Of a stretch of DNA of 64,000 nt, positions 33,394 through 43,099 are shown one piece after another; the first letter of the stretch is position 1; each line of letters begins with the position of its first letter. The DNA lies in contig NZ_FQTY01000001.1 of the NCBI RefSeq assembly GCF_900128955.1, positions 248,001 to 312,000 of the forward strand, written 5' to 3'. A program made the position numbers and the translations under genes. Source of the DNA: Tissierella praeacuta DSM 18095 (GTDB lineage Bacteria > Bacillota > Clostridia > Tissierellales > Tissierellaceae). A model generated the notes under the pieces. The model saw only the letters and a program-made list of their open reading frames with translations, had not been told where the DNA came from and did no database searches.

Positions 33394-36015
33394 TTGGAAA
33401 ATTTAACACCAATGATGCAACAGTATATGAGTATAAAGCAACAATATAAAGATTGTATCCTCTTTTTTAGATTGGGAGATTTTTATGAAATGTTTTTTGA
33501 GGATGCAATAACTGCATCGAGAGAATTAGAGATTACCTTAACTCAAAGAGATTGCGGAATGGATGAGAAGGCTCCAATGTGTGGAGTGCCTCATCATGTT
33601 TCTGACTCTTATGTATCTAGATTAGTCGAAAAAGGTTATAAAGTAGCTATATGTGAACAAATAGAAGATCCTGCCTTAGCTAAGGGAATTGTAAAAAGGG
33701 ATGTAATAAAAGTTGTCACTCCAGGGACTATAACGGATCAAGCCATTTTAGATGAAAAGACTAATAATTATTTAGTATCTATTTATTTAGATAATTTAGG
33801 AACTGGTATCTCTTATGTTGATAACTCAACAGGAGAAATGTATACTACTGAATTTATAGGAGAAGAGGAAAAAATTAATTCTTTTCTTATAGATGAACTT
33901 GGCAAAATACTTCCTTCAGAAATCATATGTAATGAAATATTTAATAAAAATACAAAGGTTTTAAAGGTTTTAAAAAATACTATTAATCCTTATATTAATA
34001 TTTATAAAGAAAAGGAAGTGGATAAGAAAAATTGGGAAACTATAGTTTTGAATCATTTTAATATATCTACTTTAGAGGAATTAGAATTAAATAATAGAAT
34101 ATATTCTATTATTGCAACTGGAAAGCTAATAGAATATTTATATACGACACAAAAATCCTCATTGGATCATATTAATAACTTATCCTATTATAAACCAAAT
34201 AATTATATGATATTAGATATAAGCACTAGAGCAAATCTGGAAATACATGAAACAATTATAAAGAAGGACAGAAAAGGAGCTTTAATTGGCTTATTAGATA
34301 AAACCTCTACTTCTATGGGGGGAAGACTTCTAAAGAAATGGTTAGAACAGCCTTTAGTAAATATAACTGAAATAGAAAAACGAAATAGTGTAGTGGAGCA
34401 TTTTTTAGATAATATTGTAACAATGGATGATATTAAGTTTATTTTAAAACAAATATATGATATTGAAAGACTTACCAGTAAAATATCTAATGGAAATTGT
34501 AATGCAAGAGATTTAATGTCTTTAAAATCTTCAATTTCTGTTTTGCCAGATTTTAAAAGGATATTAAAATCTTCTAATAATATAGAATTAAGTAATATGG
34601 GAACAAACCTTGATACATTAGAAGATATTTATTTGTTATTAGATAAAGGAATTAACGAAAATCCTCCTATATCTTTAAAAGATGGTGGACTAATAAAAGA
34701 AGGATACGATGCTGAATTAGATGAAATTAAAGAAGCTTGTACAAGAGGAAAAGAATGGCTCGCAACGTTAGAAACTAAAGAAAGAGAAAAAACTGGTATT
34801 AAAAATTTAAAAATAGGATTTAATAAAATTTATGGATATTATTTTGAAGTAACCAAGTCTAATATTTCTTCAGTTCCTGATTATTTTATAAGGAAGCAAA
34901 CTTTAACTAATTCTGAAAGATACTATACAGAGGAATTAAAAAACATGGAAAATAGAATTTTAGGTGCTGAGGTCAAATCATTAGATTTAGAGTATCAAAT
35001 TTTTAGTAATATCAGAAATGAAGTTAAAAAGAATATTGAACGAATTCAAAATGCAAGTAGAATAATTTCTCAAGTTGATGTATTAAATGCATTTGCGCAG
35101 GTTGCATATAAATTAAATTTTGTTAAACCAAATTTTAATAAAAAAGGAATAATTAATATTAAAGATGGTAGACATCCAGTAGTAGAGAGTAATATTGAAA
35201 ATAATTTGTTTATACCTAATGATACCTATTTAGATACAAAAAATAATATGGTTCAGATTATTACTGGACCAAATATGGCTGGAAAATCTACTTATATGCG
35301 CCAAGTTGCTATTATTACTCTTTTAGCTCATATAGGCTCTTTTGTTCCTGCTAGTAGTGCGGATATATCTATAGTAGATAGAATATTTACTAGAATTGGA
35401 GCTGCAGACAATTTATCACAAGGTGAAAGTACCTTTATGGTGGAAATGAATGAAGTGTCTAACATTATAAAATCTGCTACTAATGATAGTTTAATTATTT
35501 TAGATGAAGTAGGTAGGGGGACTAGTACCTATGATGGACTGAGTATTGCTTGGGCTATAGTGGAGCATATTGCAAATAATATAAAGGCAAAGACTCTGTT
35601 TGCAACCCATTATCATGAATTAACTCAACTTCAAGAAAAAAATAATGGCATAAAGAATTTAACAATAGTTGCTCAAGAAAAGGGAGATCAAATTATTTTT
35701 TTAAGAAAGATAGTTGAAGGCAGCACAAATAAAAGTTATGGAATAGAAGTTGCTAAATTAGCAGGAATTAATAGAGAAGTCATTACTAGGGCTAATGAAA
35801 TATTGTCCTTAATAGAAGGGAACCATCAAATAAATATTAATAGTACACCAAAAGAAGAACCAAAACAGTTAAATTTAGTAGATTATAAAAAGGATTATTA
35901 TCTTGATAAAATTTTAAATTTAGATATAGATAGTATAACACCAAGGGAGGCTTTAAATATCCTGTATAATTTAAAAGAGGATGCTAAACAGTTAAGGAGA
36001 GATAGTGATGGGTAG
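33394..36015 (+). CDS. mutS: DNA mismatch repair protein MutS
   Basis: 873 aa, full length. The mismatch-binding segment FFRLGDFYEMFFEDA lies at residues 24-38 (the Phe-x-Glu wedge is F-Y-E). Walker A TGPNMAGKSTYMRQV, Walker B ILDEVGRGTSTYDGLSIAW and ATHYHEL complete the ABC ATPase. TTG start, 7 nt after AGGAGG. It overlaps mutL by 8 bp. Confidence 0.96.
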   Translation: MENLTPMMQQYMSIKQQYKDCILFFRLGDFYEMFFEDAITASRELEITLTQRDCGMDEKAPMCGVPHHVSDSYVSRLVEKGYKVAICEQIEDPALAKGIVKRDVIKVVTPGTITDQAILDEKTNNYLVSIYLDNLGTGISYVDNSTGEMYTTEFIGEEEKINSFLIDELGKILPSEIICNEIFNKNTKVLKVLKNTINPYINIYKEKEVDKKNWETIVLNHFNISTLEELELNNRIYSIIATGKLIEYLYTTQKSSLDHINNLSYYKPNNYMILDISTRANLEIHETIIKKDRKGALIGLLDKTSTSMGGRLLKKWLEQPLVNITEIEKRNSVVEHFLDNIVTMDDIKFILKQIYDIERLTSKISNGNCNARDLMSLKSSISVLPDFKRILKSSNNIELSNMGTNLDTLEDIYLLLDKGINENPPISLKDGGLIKEGYDAELDEIKEACTRGKEWLATLETKEREKTGIKNLKIGFNKIYGYYFEVTKSNISSVPDYFIRKQTLTNSERYYTEELKNMENRILGAEVKSLDLEYQIFSNIRNEVKKNIERIQNASRIISQVDVLNAFAQVAYKLNFVKPNFNKKGIINIKDGRHPVVESNIENNLFIPNDTYLDTKNNMVQIITGPNMAGKSTYMRQVAIITLLAHIGSFVPASSADISIVDRIFTRIGAADNLSQGESTFMVEMNEVSNIIKSATNDSLIILDEVGRGTSTYDGLSIAWAIVEHIANNIKAKTLFATHYHELTQLQEKNNGIKNLTIVAQEKGDQIIFLRKIVEGSTNKSYGIEVAKLAGINREVITRANEILSLIEGNHQININSTPKEEPKQLNLVDYKKDYYLDKILNLDIDSITPREALNILYNLKEDAKQLRRDSDG

Positions 36016-37852
36016 AATTAAGCTGCTAGATAATACAACTATACAGAAAATAGCTGCAGGTGAAGTTATTGAAAGACCATCATCTATAGTTAAAGAATTA
36101 ATAGAAAACTCTTTAGACGCTAACTCAAGTAATATAACTGTAGAAATTAAAAATGGTGGTAAATCTTATATTAGAGTTACTGATGATGGAGATGGTATTG
36201 AAGCAGATGATTTGAATTTGGCTTTTAAAAGACATTCTACATCAAAATTATCTTCTGTTGAAGATTTATATAGGATACGATCTTTGGGGTTTAGGGGAGA
36301 AGCTTTAGCTAGCATATCACATGTTTCTATGGTAGAAGTCATGACTAAGACTAAAAATGGATTTGGAGGTATTCATGCTATAGTAGAAGAAGGAGAAATC
36401 ATTTCTAAAGAACCTATAGGGTGCCCGAAGGGTACTACTATTATTGTAAAAGATTTATTTTATAATTTGCCTGTTAGAAAAGAATTTTTGAAATCAGATT
36501 TAATTGAATCTAATCAAATTTCTGATATAGTATATAGGGTAGCACTGGGAAACTTAAACACTTCTTTTAAATTTATACGAGATAATAAAGTTGTTTTAAA
36601 GACTTCAAAAAATAATAATATGGAAGCCCATATATATAGTATTTTAGGAAAAGAATTTTCTAAGAACTTAATTGAGATTGAATTTGATGAACATGGAATT
36701 CATCTAAATGGATTTATATCTAATAACAATTTATACAGGAGTAATAGAAATCATCAATATATATATATTAATGGAAGATATATAAATAATATAAATATAT
36801 CAAATGCTATTGAAGGTCATTATAAATCTATTATTCCATTAAATAGGTTCCCTTGCTTTATCTTATTTATGGAATTGGATCCCAGTAGTATAGATGTAAA
36901 TATACATCCAACGAAACAAGAAATTAAGTTTGTTAATCAATCTCAGATATTTTCAGTAATAGATAAGGTTATAAAAAATGCATTATATCCTTCAATATCT
37001 GTTCCTAAGGTAAATTTCAAACAGACAACGGAAATAATTAAGGAAGAAAATCCTCCATTATTGTTTATGCATAAAAATACTGATATACAAGATGATATCA
37101 TCGTTAAAGACTTTACTAAAAATAAAATAATTGAAGATAGAACTTTAAATAAATCTGTTGAATTAGATGTAATTCCAAAAAATGAATTTTTAATTAGTGA
37201 AAATATTAATCATGAAGAACAGTTTCCTGAGGAAGTTATTATTGAGGATAAAGCTACAGATATTAAAAATATTCTTTCTGATATGGAGCCAATAGGAGTA
37301 ATATTTAATACGTATATATTAGCTGAAGATAAAGTAAATCAAAAATTATATTTTATTGACCAACATGCTGCACATGAAAGGGTTATGTATGAAAAGTATT
37401 TAGAGGAATTTAATAATGAAAATATAATTACTCAACAACTTTTAGTACCTGAAGTTATAGAATTGACAAACTCTGAGATGAATAATTTTATAGAAAATAG
37501 ATTAATTTTTATAAAGCTAGGATTTGATATTGAAGGATTCGGAAATAATAGTGTAGCCATAAGATCTGTTCCTCTACTCTTTGGAGTACCAAAGATTAAA
37601 GAATTATTTTATGATTTATTGGATAATATCAATAATATTAAAAGTAATTATGATACTAGATTAGATAAAATAATGAAGATTGCTTGTACTAAGGCTGTTA
37701 AAAGTGGAGATCATATGAGTAAAATTGAAATACTTAGTTTATTTAAACAACTGAAAAGATGTAATAATCCACATAGCTGTCCTCATGGCAGACCAACTAT
37801 TTTGGAGATGAGTAAAACAGATATAGAAAAAGCTTTTCTAAGAATTATGTAG
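36008..37852 (+). CDS. mutL: DNA mismatch repair endonuclease MutL
   Basis: 614 aa. GHKL ATPase at the N-terminus (KIAAGEVIERPSSIVKELIENSLDA, DDGDGI, GFRGEAL). The C-terminal endonuclease motif DQHAAHERVMYE (residues 451-462) and CPHGRPT (591-597) are intact, so this MutL nicks DNA itself, as expected where MutH is absent. ATG 36008 lies 7 nt after AAGGAGA; GTG 36005 is closer than ideal. Confidence 0.95.
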   Translation: MGRIKLLDNTTIQKIAAGEVIERPSSIVKELIENSLDANSSNITVEIKNGGKSYIRVTDDGDGIEADDLNLAFKRHSTSKLSSVEDLYRIRSLGFRGEALASISHVSMVEVMTKTKNGFGGIHAIVEEGEIISKEPIGCPKGTTIIVKDLFYNLPVRKEFLKSDLIESNQISDIVYRVALGNLNTSFKFIRDNKVVLKTSKNNNMEAHIYSILGKEFSKNLIEIEFDEHGIHLNGFISNNNLYRSNRNHQYIYINGRYINNINISNAIEGHYKSIIPLNRFPCFILFMELDPSSIDVNIHPTKQEIKFVNQSQIFSVIDKVIKNALYPSISVPKVNFKQTTEIIKEENPPLLFMHKNTDIQDDIIVKDFTKNKIIEDRTLNKSVELDVIPKNEFLISENINHEEQFPEEVIIEDKATDIKNILSDMEPIGVIFNTYILAEDKVNQKLYFIDQHAAHERVMYEKYLEEFNNENIITQQLLVPEVIELTNSEMNNFIENRLIFIKLGFDIEGFGNNSVAIRSVPLLFGVPKIKELFYDLLDNINNIKSNYDTRLDKIMKIACTKAVKSGDHMSKIEILSLFKQLKRCNNPHSCPHGRPTILEMSKTDIEKAFLRIM

Positions 37853-37864
37853 AAGGATGATTTT

Positions 37865-38818
37865 ATGAAAGATAAAGATAATTTGTTTATTTTAATAGGG
37901 CCTACAGCCATAGGAAAAACAGCCTTATCTGTAGAATTAGCTAAAAGAATAAATGGGGAAATTATTTCCGCTGATTCTATGCAAATATATAAATATATGA
38001 ATATAGGGTCAGCTAAAATTACTAAAGAAGAAATGGAGAACATTCCTCATCATTTAATAGATATAATATTCCCAAATGAAGATTTTACTGTAGCCGATTT
38101 TAAAAATAATGCTGTTAAATTAATTAAAGATATTAACAGTAGAGGTAAATTACCAATTGTCGCAGGTGGAACAGGATTATATATTAATTCTTTGGTATAT
38201 AATCTGAATTTTACTCAAGTTGCTCCAAATGAAGAAATTAGAGTTAAACTTGAATCCTTAGGAGATAAGCATGGCAATGAATATTTACATCAAGAATTAG
38301 AAAAAATAGATATAAAAAGTGCAGAGAAAATAAGTGTTAATGACCGAAAAAGAATTATTAGAGCAATAGAGATATTTGAAATAACAGGTAAACCTATGTC
38401 CGAACATAATAAAAACTTTAGAGTACCAGTAGAAGATTATAATTTAGTAATGATTGGTCTAAATATGGATAGAAAAGAATTATATAATAGGATTAATCTT
38501 AGAGTAGACATAATGATAGAAGAAGGGCTTGTAGAGGAAGTCAATAACCTTTTAAAAATGGGATATAATAAAGAACTTGTGTCTATGCAGGGTATAGGAT
38601 ATAAAGAGATTATAATGTATTTAGAAGGTAATATTTCATTAGAAAAATCTGTAGAGTTAATTAAACAAGGCTCAAGAAATTATGCTAAAAGACAGTTGAC
38701 ATGGTTTAGAAGAGATAATAGAATAAAATGGATGAATGTAGATAAGTTTTCTAATCTTGATGATTTAAGTCAATATATAATTGACTATTCTAAAGATAAG
38801 ATTATAATTAATAAATAG
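37865..38818 (+). CDS. miaA: tRNA dimethylallyltransferase
   Basis: 317 aa. P-loop [15 protein letters not shown], then [17 protein letters not shown] and [13 protein letters not shown]; the insertion domain and GIGYKEII segment fit MiaA. It adds the dimethylallyl group to A37 of tRNAs reading UNN codons; MiaB then acts on the product. ATG with GAAGGATGA upstream, 12 bp after mutL. Confidence 0.95.
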   Translation: MKDKDNLFILIGPTAIGKTALSVELAKRINGEIISADSMQIYKYMNIGSAKITKEEMENIPHHLIDIIFPNEDFTVADFKNNAVKLIKDINSRGKLPIVAGGTGLYINSLVYNLNFTQVAPNEEIRVKLESLGDKHGNEYLHQELEKIDIKSAEKISVNDRKRIIRAIEIFEITGKPMSEHNKNFRVPVEDYNLVMIGLNMDRKELYNRINLRVDIMIEEGLVEEVNNLLKMGYNKELVSMQGIGYKEIIMYLEGNISLEKSVELIKQGSRNYAKRQLTWFRRDNRIKWMNVDKFSNLDDLSQYIIDYSKDKIIINK

Positions 38819-38832
38819 GGGAGGGGAAAAGT

Positions 38833-39054
38833 ATGAAACAAAATATAAGTTTGCAAGATGTTTTTTTAAATAAATCTCGTAAAGATGGAATAGGAATAAC
38901 AATATTTTTAGTTAATGGTTATCAGATAAAAGGTCAAGTAAAAGGATTTGATAATTATACTATAATTTTAGAAAGTGAAGGGAAGCAACAATTGATATAT
39001 AAACATGCTATTTCTACAATAATACCTGTTAAACAGATAGACTTAGATAACTAA
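38833..39054 (+). CDS. hfq: RNA chaperone Hfq
   Basis: 73 aa: Sm1 motif region [25 protein letters not shown] and the Sm2 signature YKHAIST. Forms hexamers that bind small RNAs and mRNAs. Short C-terminus, typical of Firmicutes. ATG with GGGGAGGGG upstream; last gene of the mismatch-repair/tRNA operon. Confidence 0.95.
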   Translation: MKQNISLQDVFLNKSRKDGIGITIFLVNGYQIKGQVKGFDNYTIILESEGKQQLIYKHAISTIIPVKQIDLDN

Positions 39055-39078
39055 TTTTAATATATTAGTTTTGCAAAT

Positions 39079-39104
39079 GTCTCTGAAATTATCAGAGGCT
39101 TTTG
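39079..39104 (+). terminator. Possible terminator after hfq
   Basis: CTCTGA / TCAGAG with a 5-nt loop, followed by GCTTTTG. Short stem, so moderate strength. Confidence 0.5.
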
Positions 39105-39134
39105 TATTTTAAAAACAATGGAAAGGTGAATTAA

Positions 39135-40439
39135 ATGAATGAGTTAACTATAAATAAATTATGTCAACAATTTAATTTGGATAAAGAGATTATAGAATTT
39201 ATTAATAAAAAGGAAAAGCTAATTTTAGATAAATTTAATGCAGTTAATGAGATTAAAGAATATAATCAATATAAAGTTATAAATGCAATGCAAAAATGTA
39301 GACTATCTTCCACAGACTTTAATTGGACAACAGGTTATGGATATGGTGATATAGGGAGAGATAAAGTAGAGCAAATATACGCCCATGTATTTAATACAGA
39401 AGATGCTCTAGTTAGACCGGCAATTGCTTCAGGAACTCATGCTATTACTTTAACTTTATCAGGGCTTTTAAGACCTGGTGATGAACTTATGGCTATATCA
39501 GGAGCACCTTATGATACACTTCAAAAAGTAATAGGAGTTAAAGGAGGTATGCTAGGAACTTTAATGGATTATGGGATTATATATAAAGAAATTCCTCTAA
39601 AAGGAAATCTTATTAATATTGAAGAAGTGATAAAAAATATATCTAAAGATACTAAAATACTTATGATTCAAAGATCTACTGGATACAGTGACAGAAGAGC
39701 GCTAACTATTGAAGAAATTGAAAATGCAATTAAAGCCATCAGAACATATAAAAAAGATGTAATTATTATGGTTGATAATTGTTATGGTGAATTTCTTGAA
39801 TTTAAAGAACCAACTAATGTTGGAGCTGATATTATGGCTGGGTCATTGATAAAAAACCCAGGTGGAGGAATTGCTCTATCAGGAGGATATGTTGTAGGGA
39901 AATCAAATTTAGTAGAACAAATAGCAAATAGATTAACTGCTCCAGGATTGGGAAAAGAATGTGGGCTTACTTTCGGTACTACAAGAAGTACATTACAGGG
40001 GTTATTCTTAGCACCTCATATAGTATCTGAAGCAGTTAAAGGAGCTTTATTAGTAGCAATTGTATATAAAGAATTAGGATTTAATGTGGTTCCTGATGTT
40101 GATGACTTAAGATCAGATATAATTCAAGGGGTTCAGTTAAATAGTCCAGAAAGGATTATTGAGTTCTGTAGAGGAATTCAAGCTGCTTCTGCAGTGGATT
40201 CATATGTTGTTCCTGAAGCTTGGGATATGCCGGGATATGAAGATAAGGTGATTATGGCAGCAGGTGGCTTTATAGAGGGTTCATCTATTGAACTTAGTGC
40301 TGATGGACCTATAAGAGAGCCGTATTTTGCATATTATCAAGGTGGTTTAACATATGAGCATTGTAAATTAGGTGTGATGAAATCTTTAAACAATCTATAT
40401 AGTAGAAAGTTAATTGATGAAATAAAGATATTTGAATAA
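39135..40439 (+). CDS. ynbB: Methionine gamma-lyase-like PLP protein (YnbB family)
   Basis: 434 aa. The YnbB/'aluminium resistance' family of fold-type I PLP enzymes: NWTTGYGYGDIGRD, RPAIASGTHAI, and the PLP Lys K240 in GSLIKNPGGG. The physiological reaction is not settled. It lies after hfq as in B. subtilis (miaA-hfq-...-ynbB). ATG with GGAAAGGTGA upstream. It converges on lexA, sharing a terminator. Confidence 0.88.
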   Translation: MNELTINKLCQQFNLDKEIIEFINKKEKLILDKFNAVNEIKEYNQYKVINAMQKCRLSSTDFNWTTGYGYGDIGRDKVEQIYAHVFNTEDALVRPAIASGTHAITLTLSGLLRPGDELMAISGAPYDTLQKVIGVKGGMLGTLMDYGIIYKEIPLKGNLINIEEVIKNISKDTKILMIQRSTGYSDRRALTIEEIENAIKAIRTYKKDVIIMVDNCYGEFLEFKEPTNVGADIMAGSLIKNPGGGIALSGGYVVGKSNLVEQIANRLTAPGLGKECGLTFGTTRSTLQGLFLAPHIVSEAVKGALLVAIVYKELGFNVVPDVDDLRSDIIQGVQLNSPERIIEFCRGIQAASAVDSYVVPEAWDMPGYEDKVIMAAGGFIEGSSIELSADGPIREPYFAYYQGGLTYEHCKLGVMKSLNNLYSRKLIDEIKIFE

Positions 40440-40440
40440 T

Positions 40441-40472
40441 AAAATAGCAGGATATTAATATCCTGCTATTTT
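40441..40472. terminator. Bidirectional terminator, ynbB/lexA convergence
   Basis: A 32-bp perfect palindrome (16-bp arms AAAATAGCAGGATATT / AATATCCTGCTATTTT). Marks the point where the + and - gene sets of the window meet. Confidence 0.85.
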
Positions 40473-41088
40473 ACATTTTTCTAAATAATCCTATGACTTT
40501 GCCTAAAATAGATACATCTTTTGCATAGATAGGTTCCATGAATTGATTTTCAGGTTGTAATCTTATTCTATCTTTTTCTTTAAAAAATCTTTTAACTGTA
40601 GCTTCATCTTCTAGTAAAGCTACTACTATATCACCATTTAATGCAGATTTTTGTTCTCTGACTAAAACTAAATCCCCATCTAGAATACCTGCATCAATCA
40701 TACTTTCTCCTTGGATTTTAAGCATAAATACATCATGGCCTTCAACAAGTTCCAGTGGCACAGGATAGGTATCTTCAATATTTTCTACAGCCAATATAGG
40801 GGTGCCGGCAGTTACTTTTCCTAGAATAGGGATATCAACAGTTTTCTTAGATATAAGCAGAAAATCATCATTTCTATCAAGGATTTCAATAGCTCTAGGT
40901 TTAGTAGGGTCTTTTCTAATGTAACCCTTAGATTCAAGCTTTTCTAAATGACTATGGACAGTTGAAGTAGACTTCAAATTAACGCCTTTACAAATATCTC
41001 TTACAGCTGGTGGATAACCTTGTCTTTGAACCTCAGATTTTATATATAATAAAATTTCAATTTGTTTCTGAGTCAAATCTTCATACAT
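40471..41088 (-). CDS. lexA: SOS repressor LexA
   Basis: 205 aa. N-terminal winged helix (residues 1-65) with [22 protein letters not shown]; Ala94-Gly95 self-cleavage site (KVTAGTP); catalytic S129 (GESM) and K166 (TVKRF). LexA represses SOS genes until RecA-ssDNA triggers cleavage. ATG 41088 with GAGGTG six nt before it; a GTG at 41097 is inside that site. Its own promoter overlaps a LexA box, so it is autoregulated, and the divergent partner is the YneA-like gene. Confidence 0.95.
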   Translation of the reverse strand: MYEDLTQKQIEILLYIKSEVQRQGYPPAVRDICKGVNLKSTSTVHSHLEKLESKGYIRKDPTKPRAIEILDRNDDFLLISKKTVDIPILGKVTAGTPILAVENIEDTYPVPLELVEGHDVFMLKIQGESMIDAGILDGDLVLVREQKSALNGDIVVALLEDEATVKRFFKEKDRIRLQPENQFMEPIYAKDVSILGKVIGLFRKM

Positions 41089-41138
41089 AAAACACACCTC
41101 TCATTCATAGTATATATTTAATAGTCTAATTTTGCTTT

Positions 41139-41167
41139 ATTATATCATATTATCAAAAATATTTCAA
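41139..41167 (-). promoter_or_regulatory. lexA promoter
   Basis: On the - strand TTGAAA (41162-41167), 17-bp spacer, TATAAT (41139-41144). The -35 overlaps LexA box 1. Confidence 0.75.
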
Positions 41168-41178
41168 ACAAAGGTTCG
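41165..41178. promoter_or_regulatory. LexA box 1 (imperfect)
   Basis: CAAAC-AAAG-GTTCG; one mismatch to the CGAAC-N4-GTTCG consensus. Overlaps the lexA -35. Confidence 0.65.
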
Positions 41179-41197
41179 TTTTATTTCATAAAAACCA

Positions 41198-41226
41198 TTG
41201 ACAAAGAACCTACGTTTGTGTAAAAT
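41198..41226 (+). promoter_or_regulatory. Promoter of the YneA-like gene
   Basis: TTGACA (41198-41203), 17-bp spacer, TAAAAT (41221-41226). LexA box 2 fills the spacer, so bound LexA blocks the promoter. Confidence 0.75.
41206..41217. promoter_or_regulatory. LexA box 2 (imperfect)
   Basis: GAAC-CTAC-GTTT, one mismatch, between the -35 and -10 of the YneA-like gene. Confidence 0.6.
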
Positions 41227-41233
41227 GTTCTTA

Positions 41234-41245
41234 GAACGATTGTTC
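41234..41245. promoter_or_regulatory. LexA box 3 (perfect)
   Basis: GAAC-GATT-GTTC, near the expected transcription start of the YneA-like gene. Confidence 0.85.
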
Positions 41246-41269
41246 AGAACTAATGTGCGAGGTGGTATT

Positions 41270-41578
41270 GTGAAAAAGAGATATAAAATAATTAACAAGA
41301 AAAGATTTTTCTTATTTATTACTTCTGTATTTGCTGTTATATCAATTATTTTCTTTACTGTATTGCTAAAAAATAAAGCCTATAGTTCGGTTTATCAAAC
41401 TAGTTATACGGAAGTTAAAGTTGTAGAAGGGGACACTCTATGGAATATTGCATTAAATTATCTCCCGGAAAAAACCGATGTAAGAAAAATGGTATATGAT
41501 ATTAAAGAATTTAACGAAATGAAAGATTTTTATATTTATCCAGGAGATAGAATAAAAATTCCAGTTATAAGTAAATAA
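41270..41578 (+). CDS. yneA: YneA-like LysM cell-division inhibitor
   Basis: 102 aa. Basic N-terminus, one membrane segment (residues 12-33), then a single LysM domain (47-98; VVEGDTLWNIA...YPGDRIKIP). This size and layout match YneA, the SOS-induced protein that halts division in Bacillus, and as in Bacillus it is divergent from lexA under LexA boxes. GTG 41270 follows GCGAGGTGG; longer upstream frames cross the promoter and are rejected. Confidence 0.85.
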   Translation: MKKRYKIINKKRFFLFITSVFAVISIIFFTVLLKNKAYSSVYQTSYTEVKVVEGDTLWNIALNYLPEKTDVRKMVYDIKEFNEMKDFYIYPGDRIKIPVISK

Positions 41579-41629
41579 CTAGTAAAAAGAGCTAAAAAAA
41601 GATTTGATTTTTAGCTCTTTTTACTAGTT
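41577..41629. terminator. Bidirectional terminator, yneA / xer recombinase
   Basis: 22-bp arms (41577-41598 / 41608-41629; cores AGAGCT / AGCTCT) with a 9-nt loop. The right arm encodes the last codons of the - strand recombinase. Confidence 0.8.
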
Positions 41630-42585
41630 CTAGTAGACAAAGGATTACTTTTTACTGCATCTCTAAGCCTTTCATTATCAATATGCGTATATATTTGAGT
41701 TGTAGATACTGATTCATGTCCTAAAATCTCTTGTAGTGCTCTGATATCTACGTTTCCATACTTATACATCAGTGTAGCAGCTGTATGTCTTAATTTATGT
41801 GTGGAATAAATAGAAGTATCTAATCCAGCTTTTTCCAAGTATTTATCAATCATATGTTGAATAGCACGATTACTCATTCTATTTTTTCTTTTACTTATAA
41901 ACATGGCTTTTTTATCTGTTGCATTTTCAGGTCTAACTTTAAGATAATCCTGAATGGCTAATATGCATGCATCATTTAAGAAGATAGTTCTTTCTTTATT
42001 TCCTTTACCGATTATGGACAAAGTATCATTTCCTTTTATCTTATCTATATCTATACTGGATAATTCTGACAATCGTAGACCGCAATTTAAAAACAGCATG
42101 ATTATTGCATAGTCTCTTTTACGGTATTCTTCATTACTGTTTTCTAACACTGTATTTAATAGTAGTTCTGACTGCTCTAATGTAAGATAAGCGGGATGCC
42201 TATTATCTTTTTTAGGAAATTCTAAAGCTTCGGCCGGGTTTTTTTCTATTATACTTACTATTGAATATAAGTATTCAAAGAAAGATCTAAGGGACGCTAC
42301 TTTTCTCGATTTAGTAAAATTCTTATTATCTCGTTTTTTATCAGCATATGAGATATAAGCATGTAGATCTTGGATATTTAATTTTTTTATTAATTCTAAA
42401 TCAATATCAGATATATCAATTTCGTCAAAAGGCTGCTGAGAATCGACAAGCCTATATCTTAACTTAATGAATCTGAAAAATGTTCTTAAATCAAAGAAGT
42501 ATTCCCTTACCGTATTAGGGGAAGAACCTTTAATTGTTTCCATATAATTTAAGTAATCTTCAAGAATTAATGGTATATTATTCAT
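41611..42585 (-). CDS. Tyrosine recombinase, XerC-like
   Basis: 324 aa, slightly longer than XerC/XerD. N-terminal SAM-like domain (1-110), catalytic domain with all residues: Arg (NCGLRLSEL), Lys (IGKGNKERT), His-x-x-Arg (HKLRHTAATL), His (LGHESVSTT) and Tyr (QIYTH). A recombinase gene beside lexA is usual in clostridia, so this is probably a chromosomal Xer protein, not phage. A 15-bp-arm palindrome overlaps its transcription start, and dif-like palindromes lie 470-560 bp upstream of its start codon. ATG with AAGAGGTAC upstream. Confidence 0.82.
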   Translation of the reverse strand: MNNIPLILEDYLNYMETIKGSSPNTVREYFFDLRTFFRFIKLRYRLVDSQQPFDEIDISDIDLELIKKLNIQDLHAYISYADKKRDNKNFTKSRKVASLRSFFEYLYSIVSIIEKNPAEALEFPKKDNRHPAYLTLEQSELLLNTVLENSNEEYRKRDYAIIMLFLNCGLRLSELSSIDIDKIKGNDTLSIIGKGNKERTIFLNDACILAIQDYLKVRPENATDKKAMFISKRKNRMSNRAIQHMIDKYLEKAGLDTSIYSTHKLRHTAATLMYKYGNVDIRALQEILGHESVSTTQIYTHIDNERLRDAVKSNPLSTRTSKKS

Positions 42586-42607
42586 TATGTACCTCTTTTC
42601 ATTAGTT

Positions 42608-42639
42608 ATTAGTCACAAAATAACTATTTTGTGACTAAT
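42608..42639. promoter_or_regulatory. Perfect 15-bp-arm palindrome at the recombinase start site
   Basis: Arms ATTAGTCACAAAATA / TATTTTGTGACTAAT with a 2-nt centre. It begins 3 bp downstream of the -10, over the expected transcription start; operator or mRNA 5' hairpin. Confidence 0.55.
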
Positions 42640-42642
42640 AAT

Positions 42643-42671
42643 ATTTTACACTAAAATTATCCAAAAATCAA
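42643..42671 (-). promoter_or_regulatory. Promoter of the Xer-type recombinase
   Basis: On the - strand TTGATT (42666-42671), 17-bp spacer, TAAAAT (42643-42648). Confidence 0.55.
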
Positions 42672-43044
42672 ATTTAATATAATATAAAAAACAAATAATG
42701 TTTTTCTGTTTTTTCTTTTGTTTACAAACATGGCTTTTGATCTATTAGATTTTTAGATCTATCTATACACACTATTATTTTAAATCAATATTTTAATGTA
42801 TTATAAAAATACCAAATTTATCCTCGGAAAACAATATAATCAGCTAATCAAAGTAAAAACTGTAACAAAAATTATAATTAACATCTTAAGATTCACAAGA
42901 ACAATGTTTAAGCCATATAATGAGCTTGTAATTGGATTTTATCCAATCATTAACAAACCTATTAGCAATTAAAATTAAGCTTCTTAAAATCGATTTTATG
43001 AGGTCGTTTTTAAAGTCTGTAGTTAAAAAGGAATCTAATAAATT

Positions 43045-43087
43045 CCACAATAAGTTTACATAACATCATTATGTAAACTTATTGTGG
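43045..43087. repeat. Palindrome A, 19-bp arms, dif-like core
   Basis: Perfect arms 43045-43063 / 43069-43087, centre CATCA. Its inner 27 bp (43053-43079) are AGTTTACATAA-CATCA-TTATGTAAACT. The right half equals the XerD arm of the B. subtilis dif site as I remember it. It could equally be a hairpin terminator. Confidence 0.6.
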
Positions 43088-43099
43088 GGAAAGTCATAG

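Noticed and set aside
41198-41269. Longer N-terminus for the YneA-like protein
   Set aside because: Would cross the predicted promoter and LexA boxes 2 and 3; GTG 41270 has the ribosome site.
41611-42585. Recombinase as sign of a prophage or integrative element
   Set aside because: No phage or conjugation genes, no tRNA target, and a recombinase gene beside lexA is a usual clostridial arrangement.
42672-43044. Small RNA gene or ORF in the long noncoding region
   Set aside because: Only short scattered repeats; no clear promoter-terminator pair or open frame found.
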